Origin: JAKACA01 sp049510975
Lineage (GTDB): Bacteria > Actinomycetota > Acidimicrobiia > Acidimicrobiales > Bog-793
Length of the DNA: 64,000 nucleotides
NCBI GenBank assembly: GCA_049510975.1
Contig: JBEKYM010000009.1
Coordinates: forward strand, 53,539 to 117,538
Direction: 5' to 3'
In this document: piece by piece, positions 49,514 through 58,543 of the stretch
Position numbering within the stretch: position 1 is the first letter of the stretch
Layout of the letters: the number at the start of each line of letters is the position of its first letter
Position numbers and translations under genes: made by a program
Notes under the pieces: generated by a model
Database searches by the model: none
Told to the model about the DNA's origin: nothing
Seen by the model: the letters and a program-made list of their open reading frames with translations, nothing else

Positions 49514-50845
49514 TCAGCCGGGTTGGGTGTCCCCGCCGGCCCCGGCAGTGGCGAAGACCGCTCGACGTCCGCCGCCGTCTCGGTGCGCATGGTCCATGGC
49601 CACGTCGGCCTCGCGCAGGAGCTCCTCGGCCGCCATCGTGGCCGTCTCTGCCCAGGCGATCCCGATGCTGGCGCTCGGCCGGACAGCCCGGCCGGCGAGC
49701 GACAGGGGTTCGGAGACGAGCTCGAGGACCCGGTCGGCGATGATCTCGGCTTCGCCGAGCTGGCGCAGGTCCTCCGCCACGATGACGAAATGGTCGTCGG
49801 CCCAGCGCGCCACGGTGTCGCTCGCGCGGATGGCCATGGCCAGTCGCCGCGAGACGTCCACGATGAGCTCGTCGTCGGCGCCGAGGGGGAGGCCGGCGGT
49901 CAGCTCGGAGGGGTCGTCGAGGCAGAGCGCCATGACCGACACACCCGTCGACCGCCGTGCCATGCGGGCGAGGGCGAGTGTCAGGCGATCGTTCAGCAGC
50001 CTCCGGTTGGGCAGCTTCGTGAGCGGGTCCGTAAAACCGTGCCCGGCGAGTCGCTCGTCGGTCTGCTTGCGGGCTCCGATGTCTCGCACGAGCACTTGCA
50101 GCTGCGACGTCCCGTCGAGGTCGAATTGCACGACGGACACCTCGGCTGGGAAGCGCCGCTCGTTCCGGTCGAGGCCGATCATCTCGTAGGGCCGTTCGAG
50201 CAGGTCCGGAATATCGGACGCCAGCGCCCGGCGCAGCCGGTCGATGTACAGGTCGCGTTCCTCCGGCGGGATGATGAGGTCGGCGGCGTGCCGCCCGATC
50301 GCCTGCTCGGCCGGCCAACCGAACAGGTCGGCGGCGGCGGGGTTCCACTGGGTGATGCGATCGTCGGGACCGATCGACAAGATGGCATCGCTCGCCAGCT
50401 CCACCGTCTTGTGGAACAACAGCTCGCGCTGGCGGATGGCGGCATCGGCAAGGTGTCGCTCGGTCACGTCGCGGAAGTGGCCGACGACGCCGCGGATGGA
50501 CGGCTCCTCGGTCATGTCGGTGAGCGTGAGCTCGTACCAGGCCCAGCTTCCGTCGGCCCGGCACAGGCGCCATTCGCGGGTGATCGAACCGCCGCCGGCG
50601 ATGGCAAGGGCGACGTCCTCGAGGTCGGCGGCGAGATCGTCCGGGTGGACGAAGTCGAACCCGTGGGTGCCGACGAGCTCGTCGGCCCGGTAGCCGGAGA
50701 TGCGTTCCATGGAAGGCGTCACGTACAGGATCGTGCCGTCGCCGTCGAAGACCATGGCGATGTCGGTGGCGTGAAGGACCAAGGCCTCGTACCGGCCCTC
50801 GCCATCTCTCACCCTGGGCTCGTCACCTTCGGTCACCTTGTGCAT
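49514..50845 (-). CDS. PAS-PAS-GGDEF protein with degenerate GGDEF motif
   Basis: A 443-residue signalling protein. PAS domain 1 (about 15-130; YEALVLHATDIAMVFDGDG, ISGYRADELVGTHGF) has a PAC-like end (WYELTLTDMTEE). PAS domain 2 (about 140-265) contains AILSIGPDDRITQWNPAA and FGWPAEQAIGR. The GGDEF domain (about 270-430) has FTDPLTKLPNRRLLNDRL, but its signature is ADDHF in VARWADDHFVIVAEDL, so diguanylate cyclase activity is doubtful. ATG 50845 has AGGAG 13 bases away; GTG 50857, with a 4-bp overlap to the MFS gene, is equally possible. Confidence 0.85.
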   Translation of the reverse strand: MHKVTEGDEPRVRDGEGRYEALVLHATDIAMVFDGDGTILYVTPSMERISGYRADELVGTHGFDFVHPDDLAADLEDVALAIAGGGSITREWRLCRADGSWAWYELTLTDMTEEPSIRGVVGHFRDVTERHLADAAIRQRELLFHKTVELASDAILSIGPDDRITQWNPAAADLFGWPAEQAIGRHAADLIIPPEERDLYIDRLRRALASDIPDLLERPYEMIGLDRNERRFPAEVSVVQFDLDGTSQLQVLVRDIGARKQTDERLAGHGFTDPLTKLPNRRLLNDRLTLALARMARRSTGVSVMALCLDDPSELTAGLPLGADDELIVDVSRRLAMAIRASDTVARWADDHFVIVAEDLRQLGEAEIIADRVLELVSEPLSLAGRAVRPSASIGIAWAETATMAAEELLREADVAMDHAHRDGGGRRAVFATAGAGGDTQPG

Positions 50846-50853
50846 GCTAATTG

Positions 50854-52164
50854 TCACTCTCCTGAAAAAGCCCGCGCCATGTCCGCCTCCACGAAGCGCC
50901 CCGTCGAGATGCCGACCGCTCCGCCCGCCGCCACGAGCAGCCCGAGCACGGCGAGGGCCCATCGTTGCCCGTAGGCGTTGATGATCGGGCCGATGACGGC
51001 GGCCTGCAGCGTGATGGCGCCGAGGGCGTACCAGAGCAGCGACCAGCCGTATGCCTGCGCTCGAAGCCGCGGGGCGGCGATGAAGGCCACCAGCGTGGTG
51101 TACGCCGGCAAGAAACCCGACGCCCCCACCGTGGCCACGACCGTCCCGAACACCGACAGGCCGAGGGACGGGAAGGCGCTCACGAGGGCGATGCCGGCAC
51201 CGCACTCGATGATGAGGAGCCCGCAGACGGTCGGCAGCGAGCGGATCCTGCCGCGGTTCAGCATGCGGTTCGACAGGCGACCGCCGAGGAGGATGCCGGC
51301 GAGCCCGCCGAGGCCGTAGAACAGCGAGATGAGCCCGCGGTCGGTGTCGCCGACGTGGTAGACGCCGGCGAAGAAATTGTTGAGCAGCGTCGGCAGCGGG
51401 ATCGTGCCGGCGCCGAAGAGGAACGCCGCCACCCAGGTGCGCCGTAGTGCTCGGATCTGTCTGACCCGGCCGAAGCCGTGGCGGATGGACGTGATCGGCG
51501 CGTCGCCGAGCGAGTAGCCCATGGAGGCGCCTCGGGGCGGCTCGGTGAGGGCGTAGAGGAAGAAGACGAAGATGAACGTCGGGATGGCGAGGACGACGAA
51601 AGCGGCGCGCCAGCCGAAGTCCGCTGCGAAGAAGCCCGCCAGCGGCCCGCCGATCAGGCCGAGCGCCTGGCTGATCCATCGGTAGCGCGTGAAGACGCGG
51701 CCGAGGTCGAGGGCGGGGTAGAAGTCGGCGAGCAGGCTCGGGTAGATGGTCTCGGTCGTCAACTGGCCGACGCCCCCGAGCAGGCGGGCGACGACGAGCA
51801 CGGCGACGACCGGGGCGAGACCGGTGAGGACGGCGGTCACGCCCCAGACGACCCCGGCCACGGCGCTCAGTCGCAGACGGTTGTGCCGGTCGCCGTAGTA
51901 GCCGAGGTGGACCGACAGCACGACCGGGAGGGCGCTCGTGAACGTCGAGATGACGGTGATCTGCGAGACCGACAGCCCGAAGGTGTGGCGGATGTCGGGG
52001 GCGAGGATCCCGAACGCGTTGAAGTCGAAGCTCTGGACGCCCGCCAATCCGACCAGCACCGCCAGGGGCAGCCAGGTCGCGGCGGCGCGGTGCCCGAGCA
52101 GCCGCTTGGCAGCCGAAGCGGCGGGGCTCGGTGCCACCTGCGGTTGGCTCACGTCCGGCTCCAT
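50854..52164 (-). CDS. Major facilitator superfamily transporter
   Basis: A 436-residue transporter with about 12 helices. The family loop between helices 2 and 3 is visible as LGYYGDRHNRLRLSAVAG, and the equivalent in the second half as LGGRLSNRMLNRGRIRS. Helix 1 reads WLPLAVLVGLAGVQSFDF. It belongs with sugar-phosphate/spinster-like or drug-efflux MFS proteins; nothing in the sequence fixes the substrate. ATG 52164 is three bases from the predicted transcript start. The PAS-GGDEF gene follows and probably shares its transcript. Confidence 0.9.
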   Translation of the reverse strand: MEPDVSQPQVAPSPAASAAKRLLGHRAAATWLPLAVLVGLAGVQSFDFNAFGILAPDIRHTFGLSVSQITVISTFTSALPVVLSVHLGYYGDRHNRLRLSAVAGVVWGVTAVLTGLAPVVAVLVVARLLGGVGQLTTETIYPSLLADFYPALDLGRVFTRYRWISQALGLIGGPLAGFFAADFGWRAAFVVLAIPTFIFVFFLYALTEPPRGASMGYSLGDAPITSIRHGFGRVRQIRALRRTWVAAFLFGAGTIPLPTLLNNFFAGVYHVGDTDRGLISLFYGLGGLAGILLGGRLSNRMLNRGRIRSLPTVCGLLIIECGAGIALVSAFPSLGLSVFGTVVATVGASGFLPAYTTLVAFIAAPRLRAQAYGWSLLWYALGAITLQAAVIGPIINAYGQRWALAVLGLLVAAGGAVGISTGRFVEADMARAFSGE

Positions 52165-52173
52165 TTCGGCGGC

Positions 52174-52179
52174 AGCCTA
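52174..52179 (-). promoter_or_regulatory. -10 box TAGGCT for the MFS/PAS-GGDEF unit
   Basis: On the minus strand TAGGCT lies nine bases before ATG 52164, giving a leader of about three bases. It is the same hexamer as in front of 13858 and 27683. Confidence 0.45.
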
Positions 52180-52217
52180 GGGCGTAGCGCCTGCGGCATG
52201 ATGGTGCGATCCGTTAC

Positions 52218-52772
52218 GTGACGACCGAAGAACTCGAAGCCGGGCTCGAGGAGATCCGGCAGGCGCCGGCAGAAGCCGGGCGGGTGCAGCTGCTCGTGCG
52301 GCGCCCTGCTCGCGATGAGCGCGACACTCCTCCGGAGGTCGTCGTCGACGTCGTCGAGGGCGTGGTGGGCGACAACTGGCGTACACGTGGCAGCAGCAGC
52401 ACCCCGGATCACTCGGCGAACCCGGCGGCTCAGGTCACGATGATGAACGCCCGCTCGACGGCGCTGGTCTCCTGCGGGGACTGCGGGCGGTGGAAGCTCG
52501 CGGGCGATCAGATCTATGTCGATTTCGACTTGAGCATGTCCAACCTGCCCCCAGGCAGCCAGGTGCGCGTCGGCTCTGCGGTCTTGGAGATCTCGGCAAA
52601 ACCGCACACGGGCTGCACGAAATTCGTCGAACGGTTCGGGCGGCCGGCGATGCGCTTCGTCAACTCGCCGATCGGTCGCGAGCTTCGACTGCGGGGCGTC
52701 AACTGCCGAGTCGTCGTCAGCGGTGTCGTCCGCCTGGGTGACACCATTACGAAGGAGGTCCTTCCGCCGTGA
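52218..52772 (+). CDS. MOSC-domain protein
   Basis: A 184-residue MOSC (molybdenum cofactor sulfurase C-terminal) protein. The sulfur-carrying cysteine is Cys123 in ISAKPHTGCTKFVERFG, the diagnostic MOSC motif; GDNWRTRGSS and VSCGDCGRWKLAGDQIYVD fit the early strands. It probably carries a sulfur or serves as a reductase partner in Moco-linked chemistry, but no molybdoenzyme is nearby. GTG 52218 follows a weak TGCGAT seven bases upstream, and its stop overlaps the next GTG by 4 bases. Confidence 0.85.
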   Translation: MTTEELEAGLEEIRQAPAEAGRVQLLVRRPARDERDTPPEVVVDVVEGVVGDNWRTRGSSSTPDHSANPAAQVTMMNARSTALVSCGDCGRWKLAGDQIYVDFDLSMSNLPPGSQVRVGSAVLEISAKPHTGCTKFVERFGRPAMRFVNSPIGRELRLRGVNCRVVVSGVVRLGDTITKEVLPP

Positions 52773-53578
52773 CCACGACTCCAGTGACTGGTGCGCCAAT
52801 GACGAACGTGCCGGCCGGCCTCGAGCGCGTCCTCGGGGACCTCGGTGAGGACGGGTTCGCCGTCGTGGAGGGTTTCTTGTCGGCTGCGCAGGTCCAGGAG
52901 GCCCGGGACGACCTCGGCCGCATCCTCGAGACGACGCCGTACGGCCGAAACGACTTCGAAGGCCACCAGACCCGTCGGGTGTACGCCTTGTTCGCGAAGA
53001 CGCGAGCCTTCGACGCCCCAGCCGTGCACCCGCTCGTGCTCGGCGTGCTCGATGCCGTCCTTCGCGAGTATCAGCTGAGCGCACCGGTCGGCATCTGCAT
53101 CGGGCCCGGCAACCCGGCCCAGGCGCTCCACCCGGACGACGCCACCTACCCGATCGCTCGACCGCATCCGGAGCTGGTGGTGAACGTCATGCTGCCGCTC
53201 GTGGACTTCACGCCCGAGAACGGTGCCACGAGGATCGTCCCCGGCAGCCACCGCTGGGTGGACCGCTCCGCGGGCCCCGGCGAGATGACGGTGGCGCCGT
53301 CACTGGGCGCCGGCAGCGCGTTGATCTTTCTCGGCAGCTTGTGGCACGGAGGCGGTGCCAACGGCACCGAGGAGGATCGGCTCGGCGTCATCCTGCACTA
53401 CAGCGCCGCCTGGCTCCGGCCGGTCGAGAACCACGTGCTTGCCGTGCCCCCCGAAGTCGTGCGCACGCTCGAGCCTCGGCTGCAAGAGCTGCTCGGCTAC
53501 AACATCGCCTCGCCGTTCACCGGCTACGTCGACGGGCGCCACCCCAGGCGGTTGCTGGAGGCGCCGACCCGCTCCTGA
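52769..53578 (+). CDS. Phytanoyl-CoA dioxygenase-family oxygenase (PhyH)
   Basis: A 269-residue Fe(II)/2-oxoglutarate oxygenase. The iron ligands are His121 and Asp123 in QALHPDDATY and His193 in SLWHGGGANGTEEDR; the Arg in EEDRLGVILHYS would hold 2-oxoglutarate. GATRIVPGSHRW is the family block. Related enzymes hydroxylate lipids or small natural products; the substrate here is unknown. GTG 52769 overlaps the MOSC stop by 4 bases. It converges with the lipase-like gene, 36 bases away. Confidence 0.9.
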   Translation: MTTTPVTGAPMTNVPAGLERVLGDLGEDGFAVVEGFLSAAQVQEARDDLGRILETTPYGRNDFEGHQTRRVYALFAKTRAFDAPAVHPLVLGVLDAVLREYQLSAPVGICIGPGNPAQALHPDDATYPIARPHPELVVNVMLPLVDFTPENGATRIVPGSHRWVDRSAGPGEMTVAPSLGAGSALIFLGSLWHGGGANGTEEDRLGVILHYSAAWLRPVENHVLAVPPEVVRTLEPRLQELLGYNIASPFTGYVDGRHPRRLLEAPTRS

Positions 53579-53614
53579 AACGCCGGCCGGCATCTGACGA
53601 CGCCGGACTGGTGC

Positions 53615-54409
53615 TCAGGCGCCGGCGTGGGGGCGCAGGAGCGGCCGCAAGGCCGGCGGGATCTCCATCGGGTGCCACTGGCCGGCGGGCTGCGCGAGGC
53701 GGTCGGCGATCGCCCACAAGGCGGCAGGGTGGTGTCCGAGACCGCAGTGGCTGCCGGTGACCTCGAGGGTCTCGTGCGGGCCGCCGATGGTGTCGAGGCA
53801 AGCTCGCCACGGGACGATGCCGTCGCTCCGGCTGAAGATCGAGGTCGACGGCACGGGCAAGGGCACGTCGCCCGGGGGGTACGGCGGCCGGGCGGCCCGC
53901 CCCCGGTTCGACATCGCTCGCATGACCGGAGCGGCCACGCTCTCTTCGCCCGGCACGGGGCGGAAGGGGCTGCCGAGTGTCACGACCGAGCGGATCCACT
54001 CGGGCGCCTGGCGGGCGATCTGGCGGGCATAGATCCCGCCAAGGCTCCAGCCCACGATGCTCATGGGCCGGCCGTCGCTCATCCTCAGGTCGGACAAGCG
54101 CTCGCGCATCTTCTCGATCAGCTCCGGCGTCGGCAGGTTGCGGCCGAGCTGGAAGCCGTGCACGTCGTAGCCGAGCCCGGCGAGAAACGACCGCATCGGC
54201 CCCGTGGACCGGTCGCTCGCAAGGAACCCCGGCAACACGAGCACAGGATGCCCGTCGCCTCGAGGAGCGCGGGCGAGCATCCGCCGGGAGGCGCCGAACC
54301 AGGCGAGCTCGGCGACTGCCCGCGGTGCCTCGCTGGCGACGAGCAGCGGGTGCGGGCGCCGCTTTGCCGGCGCCGAGGTCGATCCGTTGCTCGTCCCGGG
54401 TGCGGCCAT
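53615..54409 (-). CDS. Alpha/beta-hydrolase (lipase-like)
   Basis: A 264-residue hydrolase. PVLVLPGFLASDRSTGPM is the oxyanion loop, the nucleophile is Ser in IVGWSLGGIYARQIAR, and VVTLGSPFRP, FSRSDGIVPWRACL (catalytic Asp) and VTGSHCGLGHHP (catalytic His) follow. A short hydrophobic stretch occurs near the N-terminus but no signal peptide. It faces a WS/DGAT acyltransferase gene across a 78-base divergent promoter, so a role in neutral-lipid or wax-ester turnover is likely. ATG 54409 lies eight bases after a TACAGT box. Confidence 0.87.
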   Translation of the reverse strand: MAAPGTSNGSTSAPAKRRPHPLLVASEAPRAVAELAWFGASRRMLARAPRGDGHPVLVLPGFLASDRSTGPMRSFLAGLGYDVHGFQLGRNLPTPELIEKMRERLSDLRMSDGRPMSIVGWSLGGIYARQIARQAPEWIRSVVTLGSPFRPVPGEESVAAPVMRAMSNRGRAARPPYPPGDVPLPVPSTSIFSRSDGIVPWRACLDTIGGPHETLEVTGSHCGLGHHPAALWAIADRLAQPAGQWHPMEIPPALRPLLRPHAGA

Positions 54410-54417
54410 TGACTCGG

Positions 54418-54423
54418 ACTGTA
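54418..54423 (-). promoter_or_regulatory. -10 box TACAGT for the lipase-like gene
   Basis: TACAGT on the minus strand is eight bases from ATG 54409, leaving a leader of one or two bases. Confidence 0.35.
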
Positions 54424-54487
54424 CCGTGGAGCTGGGCCGGATCTGCCGCCCGACGGTGACGCCGACGATGACGAGGAGGGGATGGCT

Positions 54488-55879
54488 GTGGAGCGGATGA
54501 GCCCTCTCGATGCGACATTCCTGCACGTGGAGGACGATGTCACCCACATGCACATCGCTTCGACGCTGATCTTCGAGGGGCCGGCGCCTCGCTACGAGGA
54601 CCTGCTGTCCATGATCGCCGGCAAGCTCGAGCTCGTCGAGAAGTACCGCAAGGTCGTGCAGTTCGTGCCGCTCAACCTCGGCCGGCCGGTCTGGGTGGAC
54701 GATCCACACTTCCATCTCGAGTACCACGTCCGTCACACGGCGCTGCCGGCGCCCGGGAGCAACGAGGACCTTCGCCGCCTCATCGGGCGGGTCATGAGCC
54801 AGCAGCTCGACCGCAACCGGCCGCTCTGGGAGCTCTGGATGGTGGAAGGCCTCGAGAACGGCCATTGGGCGATCATGTCGAAGGTGCATCACTGCATGGT
54901 CGACGGCGTTTCGGGCACTGAGCTGCTGAGCATCGTGCTCGACGTCGACCCGGACCCGCCGCGGCCGGTCCCGGCCCCGTGGTACCCGCGCGAGGCACCT
55001 TCGAAGGTGGCCCTCGCCGTGGAGGCCGTCGGCGCCATGGCCACGAGCCCCTTCGAGCAGATGCGAGCGGTGCGCTCGGCCACACGGGTCCCGCGGCATG
55101 CCTTCGAGCAGCTCCGCCACGCCGGCCAGGGCCTCGCCGGGCTGTCCGGTGTCGTGCGGCCGACCGTCGCCTCGAGCTTGAACGGGCCGATCGGCCCGCA
55201 CCGCCGTTACGACTGGGCCGAGACGTCGGTGGACGACATCAAGCGCGTCCGCAAAGGTCTCGGCGGCACGTTCAACGATGTCGTGCTGGCTGCCATCACG
55301 GGCGGGTTTCGTGCGCTGCTCGAGTCGAGGGGCGAGCCGGTCGACCGGGTGCTGCGGACGATGGTGCCCGTATCGGTGCGTCCGCGTGACGACCGGGGCG
55401 TCGCCGTCGGCGACGGCAACCTGGCCAACAAGGTGTCGGCCATGTTCGCCGAGCTTCCGGTGTCGCTGGCCGATCCCGCCGATCGCCTGCACGCCGTCAG
55501 CGCCCAGCTGGCCAACCTGAAGGAGTCTCGCCAAGCGGTGGCGGGGGAGGCGCTCACGTCGCTCTCCGGCTTCGCCCCGCCGGCGCTGCTCGCCCTGGGC
55601 GCCCGCATCGCCACCAAGACCGCCCAGCGCAACATCAACACCGTCACGACGAACGTGCCCGGGCCGCAACTGCCGTTGTACGTCCTCGGACGGCGCATGC
55701 TGGCGGCCTACCCCTACGTCCCGCTCGCGGGCCAGATCCGCATCGGCATCGCCATCTTCTCCTACGACGGCAACGTCACCTTCGGCGTCACGGGCGACTA
55801 CGACGCTGCGCCGGACATCGACGTGCTCTGCCGCGGCATCGAGGAGGACATGGCGAAGTTGGTGGCACTGGCCAGCTGA
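54488..55879 (+). CDS. Wax ester synthase/diacylglycerol acyltransferase (WS/DGAT)
   Basis: A 463-residue acyl-CoA-dependent acyltransferase that makes triacylglycerol or wax ester. The active-site HHxxxDG motif is in MSKVHHCMVDGVSGTEL (about residues 134-140). ERMSPLDATFLHVEDD at the start, WELWMVEGLENGHW, GGTFNDVVLAAITGGFR and TVTTNVPGPQLPLYVLGR are the other family blocks. I chose GTG 54488 because GAGGAG lies nine bases upstream; the ATG at 54482 is too close to that site. It is divergent from a lipase-like gene. Confidence 0.93.
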   Translation: MERMSPLDATFLHVEDDVTHMHIASTLIFEGPAPRYEDLLSMIAGKLELVEKYRKVVQFVPLNLGRPVWVDDPHFHLEYHVRHTALPAPGSNEDLRRLIGRVMSQQLDRNRPLWELWMVEGLENGHWAIMSKVHHCMVDGVSGTELLSIVLDVDPDPPRPVPAPWYPREAPSKVALAVEAVGAMATSPFEQMRAVRSATRVPRHAFEQLRHAGQGLAGLSGVVRPTVASSLNGPIGPHRRYDWAETSVDDIKRVRKGLGGTFNDVVLAAITGGFRALLESRGEPVDRVLRTMVPVSVRPRDDRGVAVGDGNLANKVSAMFAELPVSLADPADRLHAVSAQLANLKESRQAVAGEALTSLSGFAPPALLALGARIATKTAQRNINTVTTNVPGPQLPLYVLGRRMLAAYPYVPLAGQIRIGIAIFSYDGNVTFGVTGDYDAAPDIDVLCRGIEEDMAKLVALAS

Positions 55880-55942
55880 GGGGTTTCTTGGCTCGATCGG
55901 CTGCGGCGGGGCGAAGGGTCCCGATCGCCCTCACGCAGCGGC

Positions 55943-57193
55943 CTACGGAGCGGTGATGACGCCGGTGGCGGAGAAATGGGCGGCGCTGGCGCCGAAGTTC
56001 TGGGCCGACAGCTGGCTGACGAAGGAGATGGCACCACCGCCGGGGACGGGCTGGCCGGCGCCGATGAACTCGATCGGGTAGATGCGAGCGCTCTCGAACC
56101 GGCCCGTCGCCGACAGCGTCACGTGCAGGATGACGCTGATGTCGAGGTTGCCGGCGATGGAGAAGTCCTCGTAATTGGCGAAGTCGCCGAGGCTGTAGGC
56201 GATGAGGTGGCCCTTGTAGAACTGCATGCCGCGGAGCACGTGCGGCCCGCTGGCGATCACGAGGCTGGCGCCGGAGTCGATCGCCATGTGGGCGAACGCC
56301 TCGGCGTTGCCCCGGTCCTCGCCCAAGTAGTACTCCTCCTGTCCCGTGACGATGTCGGCATCGGAGCCTTCGGCGCCGGCGTGCATGTAGACGACGACGA
56401 AGTTCGCCTCCGTACGGGCCTTCTCGATGAGGCTGTGAGCTGCCGGCAGATCCAGGAGGTTGGCGTCGTAGCTGTACGGCGCGAAGTCGCAGAACGCCAC
56501 CTTCACCCCATTGGCCTTCACGACGGTGATCTCACCGGGGAGGCCGGCCTGGGCGAGTCCGGCGGCATGGATGGTCTGCACGGTCTGTGCCTGCCCGGCC
56601 GGTCCGAAGTCCTCGGAATGGTTGTTGGCGTCGTTGAGGATCGTGAAACCGGCGTCCTTGTAGTACTGCACGAAGCTCGGAGGGTCGCGGAAGGCGTAGC
56701 ACTCCTCGGCCGGGCCGCCCGAGCCGCACTTGCTCGTGGAGGACGTCGTGAGCGTCCCTTCGAGGTTGCCGAAGACGATGTTGGCCCCGGAGTCCAGCTC
56801 GGACTTGACGGCGTCGAAGTAGGTGGCAGGATCGGGGGGGAACACGGGCGTGTCGCCGAGCATGGTGTCGCCCACTGCCGAGATGGTCACCGTCGCCTTC
56901 GCGGGCGGGACGGTCGAGGAGGTACTCGAGCTGGAGGAGCTCGACGGGTGCGCCGTCGTCGAGGTCGTGGAGCCCTGCGTCGACGCCTTGTTGTCGTTGT
57001 GCCGACCGAAGACGGCGACGGCGACGGCCGCTCCGAGCAGGCAAAGAGCCAGAACAAGGGCGGCCAGGCGCCGCGGACGGTTGCGCAGCGGCGAGGACGA
57101 GGTGGCAGGGGGGCGGTGGGCGATCTCGCGACCATATGCGAACGACGGAGCACGCTGCCGGTCTTCTGAAGGGCTTTGACAGGAGGGTGACAC
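55943..57193 (-). CDS. CapA/PGA_cap metallophosphatase-fold protein
   Basis: A 416-residue protein. A basic cytoplasmic segment, one hydrophobic segment (AALVLALCLLGAAVAVAVF) and a Ser/Thr linker lead to a CapA domain: VTISAVGDTMLGDTPVF, IVFGNLEGTLT, FTILNDANNHSEDFG, VVVYMHAGAEGSD, ASGPHVLRGMQFYKG and AYSLGDFANYED. These are the metal-site blocks of the calcineurin-like PGA_cap family involved in poly-gamma-glutamate capsules; His in MHAG and NNHSED are kept. The start is uncertain: GTG 57193 is the only in-frame candidate that does not run over the divergent gene. Confidence 0.82.
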   Translation of the reverse strand: MSPSCQSPSEDRQRAPSFAYGREIAHRPPATSSSPLRNRPRRLAALVLALCLLGAAVAVAVFGRHNDNKASTQGSTTSTTAHPSSSSSSSTSSTVPPAKATVTISAVGDTMLGDTPVFPPDPATYFDAVKSELDSGANIVFGNLEGTLTTSSTSKCGSGGPAEECYAFRDPPSFVQYYKDAGFTILNDANNHSEDFGPAGQAQTVQTIHAAGLAQAGLPGEITVVKANGVKVAFCDFAPYSYDANLLDLPAAHSLIEKARTEANFVVVYMHAGAEGSDADIVTGQEEYYLGEDRGNAEAFAHMAIDSGASLVIASGPHVLRGMQFYKGHLIAYSLGDFANYEDFSIAGNLDISVILHVTLSATGRFESARIYPIEFIGAGQPVPGGGAISFVSQLSAQNFGASAAHFSATGVITAP

Positions 57194-57238
57194 CGATTTG
57201 GTCGCAAGGACACGACCGCGCCTAGCGTCGGTTCCATC

Positions 57239-58543
57239 GTGCTCCGAAGTTCTCGCGTCGTCGCGCTCTGTCTCGCCTTCCTGATCGTCGTGCTCGCCGG
57301 CGGAATCGTCCTTGCGGTCTCCGACACCGCCACTGGCGATGCCGGCCGTCACTGCCAGCCGGGGGAGTCATCGGCCGCGTGCGCTGCCTCCAGCACCGGC
57401 GCCGGCTCGACGACATCGTCGAGCTCGACGTCCACGACCGCACCGACCCGACCGCGGCGCCCTCGCCTCACCGACGGTTCCTTCGGCAACCAGGCGACGC
57501 GGATGGCGTGCAAGCTCCTCAGTCGAGCCCAGATCGGCAAGCAGTTCGGAGGCCCGGTCGGGCCCGCCACGCCGACGTACCCGTATTGCCAGTGGCTCGT
57601 GGGGAAGAATTCGTTTCTCGCCCTGGCGGTCGAACCGCATACGTCCTTCAACACCGCCACGCAGTACGTCTCCACGCTGGAGACGGTGAGCGGCCTCGGC
57701 AGCCAGGCCATCATCGCCAACAACCGCTATCTCTATTTCACGGAGGGCTCGACCTCGTACTGGCTGTTGTGGCAGTACCCGGGCGACTTCTCCGCCCTTG
57801 ACACGAGCCAGCTCGTGGCGCTCGGCCATGACGTGATCGACCACGGGCTGCCGTCCGGCCGCATCGGGCCGCTGCCGGCGGTTCCCCCCGGCCCGCCCAT
57901 TTACTTCGCCGGTGACTCGACGGTGGCCGGCCCCGAGTGGGCCTGGTGGGCGTACCACGAGAACTCGACAACGACCCGCACCCTCGCCGAGTACCAGGTG
58001 GGTACCGGCATGGTCCGCCCGGACTTCTTCAATTGGCCGCGGCACCTCGTCGCCGAAGCGGCCGAACGCCAGCCGAAGCTCGTCATCTGGATGGGGAGCG
58101 CCAACGACGACCAGGAGATCCTCGTGGACGGGGCCTATCGGGCGCCGGGAAGCCGCTTGTGGGACGCCGCCTATGCCAAGACCGTCGGCGAGGCCATGCA
58201 AGGCCTGCTCAACGAAGGCTGCAAGGTCCTCTGGATCGGCGAGCCGGCGATGGACGACCCCTCCGACCCCTCCCTGAACTCCGCCATGCAGGTGCTCGAC
58301 GAGATCGACGCGCAGCAGGCAGCCCGCCACCCGGGCGTGGAGTTCTACAACCCGGGCGTCGTCCTCAACTCGAAGAGCGGCGGGTACGCCGGCAGCCTGT
58401 GGATCGACGGCGTGCTCACCCCCGTGAGGCTCGACGGCGTGCATCTCAACATCGCCGGCAGCGAGGTCCTCGCCGACGCCATCGCCCCGCTCGTCGATCG
58501 CCTGCTCGGGATCAGGTCGACACCTCACCGCGCGGCCGCCTGA
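57239..58543 (+). CDS. Secreted SGNH hydrolase with DUF3558-like N-domain
   Basis: A 434-residue exported protein. A signal anchor (VVALCLAFLIVVLAGGIVLAV) is followed by a Ser/Thr-rich linker. Then comes a domain at about 80-200 with MACKLLSRAQIGKQFGGPVG and YPYCQWLVG, resembling DUF3558-type lipoprotein domains. About 220-430 is an SGNH hydrolase: catalytic Ser in YFAGDSTVAGPE, Asn in WMGSANDDQ, and Asp/His in RLDGVHLNIAG. Such hydrolases remove acetyl groups from glycans. It is divergent from the CapA-like gene, and its last 32 bases overlap the convergent alkyltransferase-like gene. Confidence 0.85.
   Translation: MLRSSRVVALCLAFLIVVLAGGIVLAVSDTATGDAGRHCQPGESSAACAASSTGAGSTTSSSSTSTTAPTRPRRPRLTDGSFGNQATRMACKLLSRAQIGKQFGGPVGPATPTYPYCQWLVGKNSFLALAVEPHTSFNTATQYVSTLETVSGLGSQAIIANNRYLYFTEGSTSYWLLWQYPGDFSALDTSQLVALGHDVIDHGLPSGRIGPLPAVPPGPPIYFAGDSTVAGPEWAWWAYHENSTTTRTLAEYQVGTGMVRPDFFNWPRHLVAEAAERQPKLVIWMGSANDDQEILVDGAYRAPGSRLWDAAYAKTVGEAMQGLLNEGCKVLWIGEPAMDDPSDPSLNSAMQVLDEIDAQQAARHPGVEFYNPGVVLNSKSGGYAGSLWIDGVLTPVRLDGVHLNIAGSEVLADAIAPLVDRLLGIRSTPHRAAA

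Noticed and set aside
57194..57352. N-terminal extension of the CapA-like gene to 57352
   Set aside because: It would overlap the start of the divergent SGNH hydrolase gene, and the added residues are polar low-complexity without a signal or motif.
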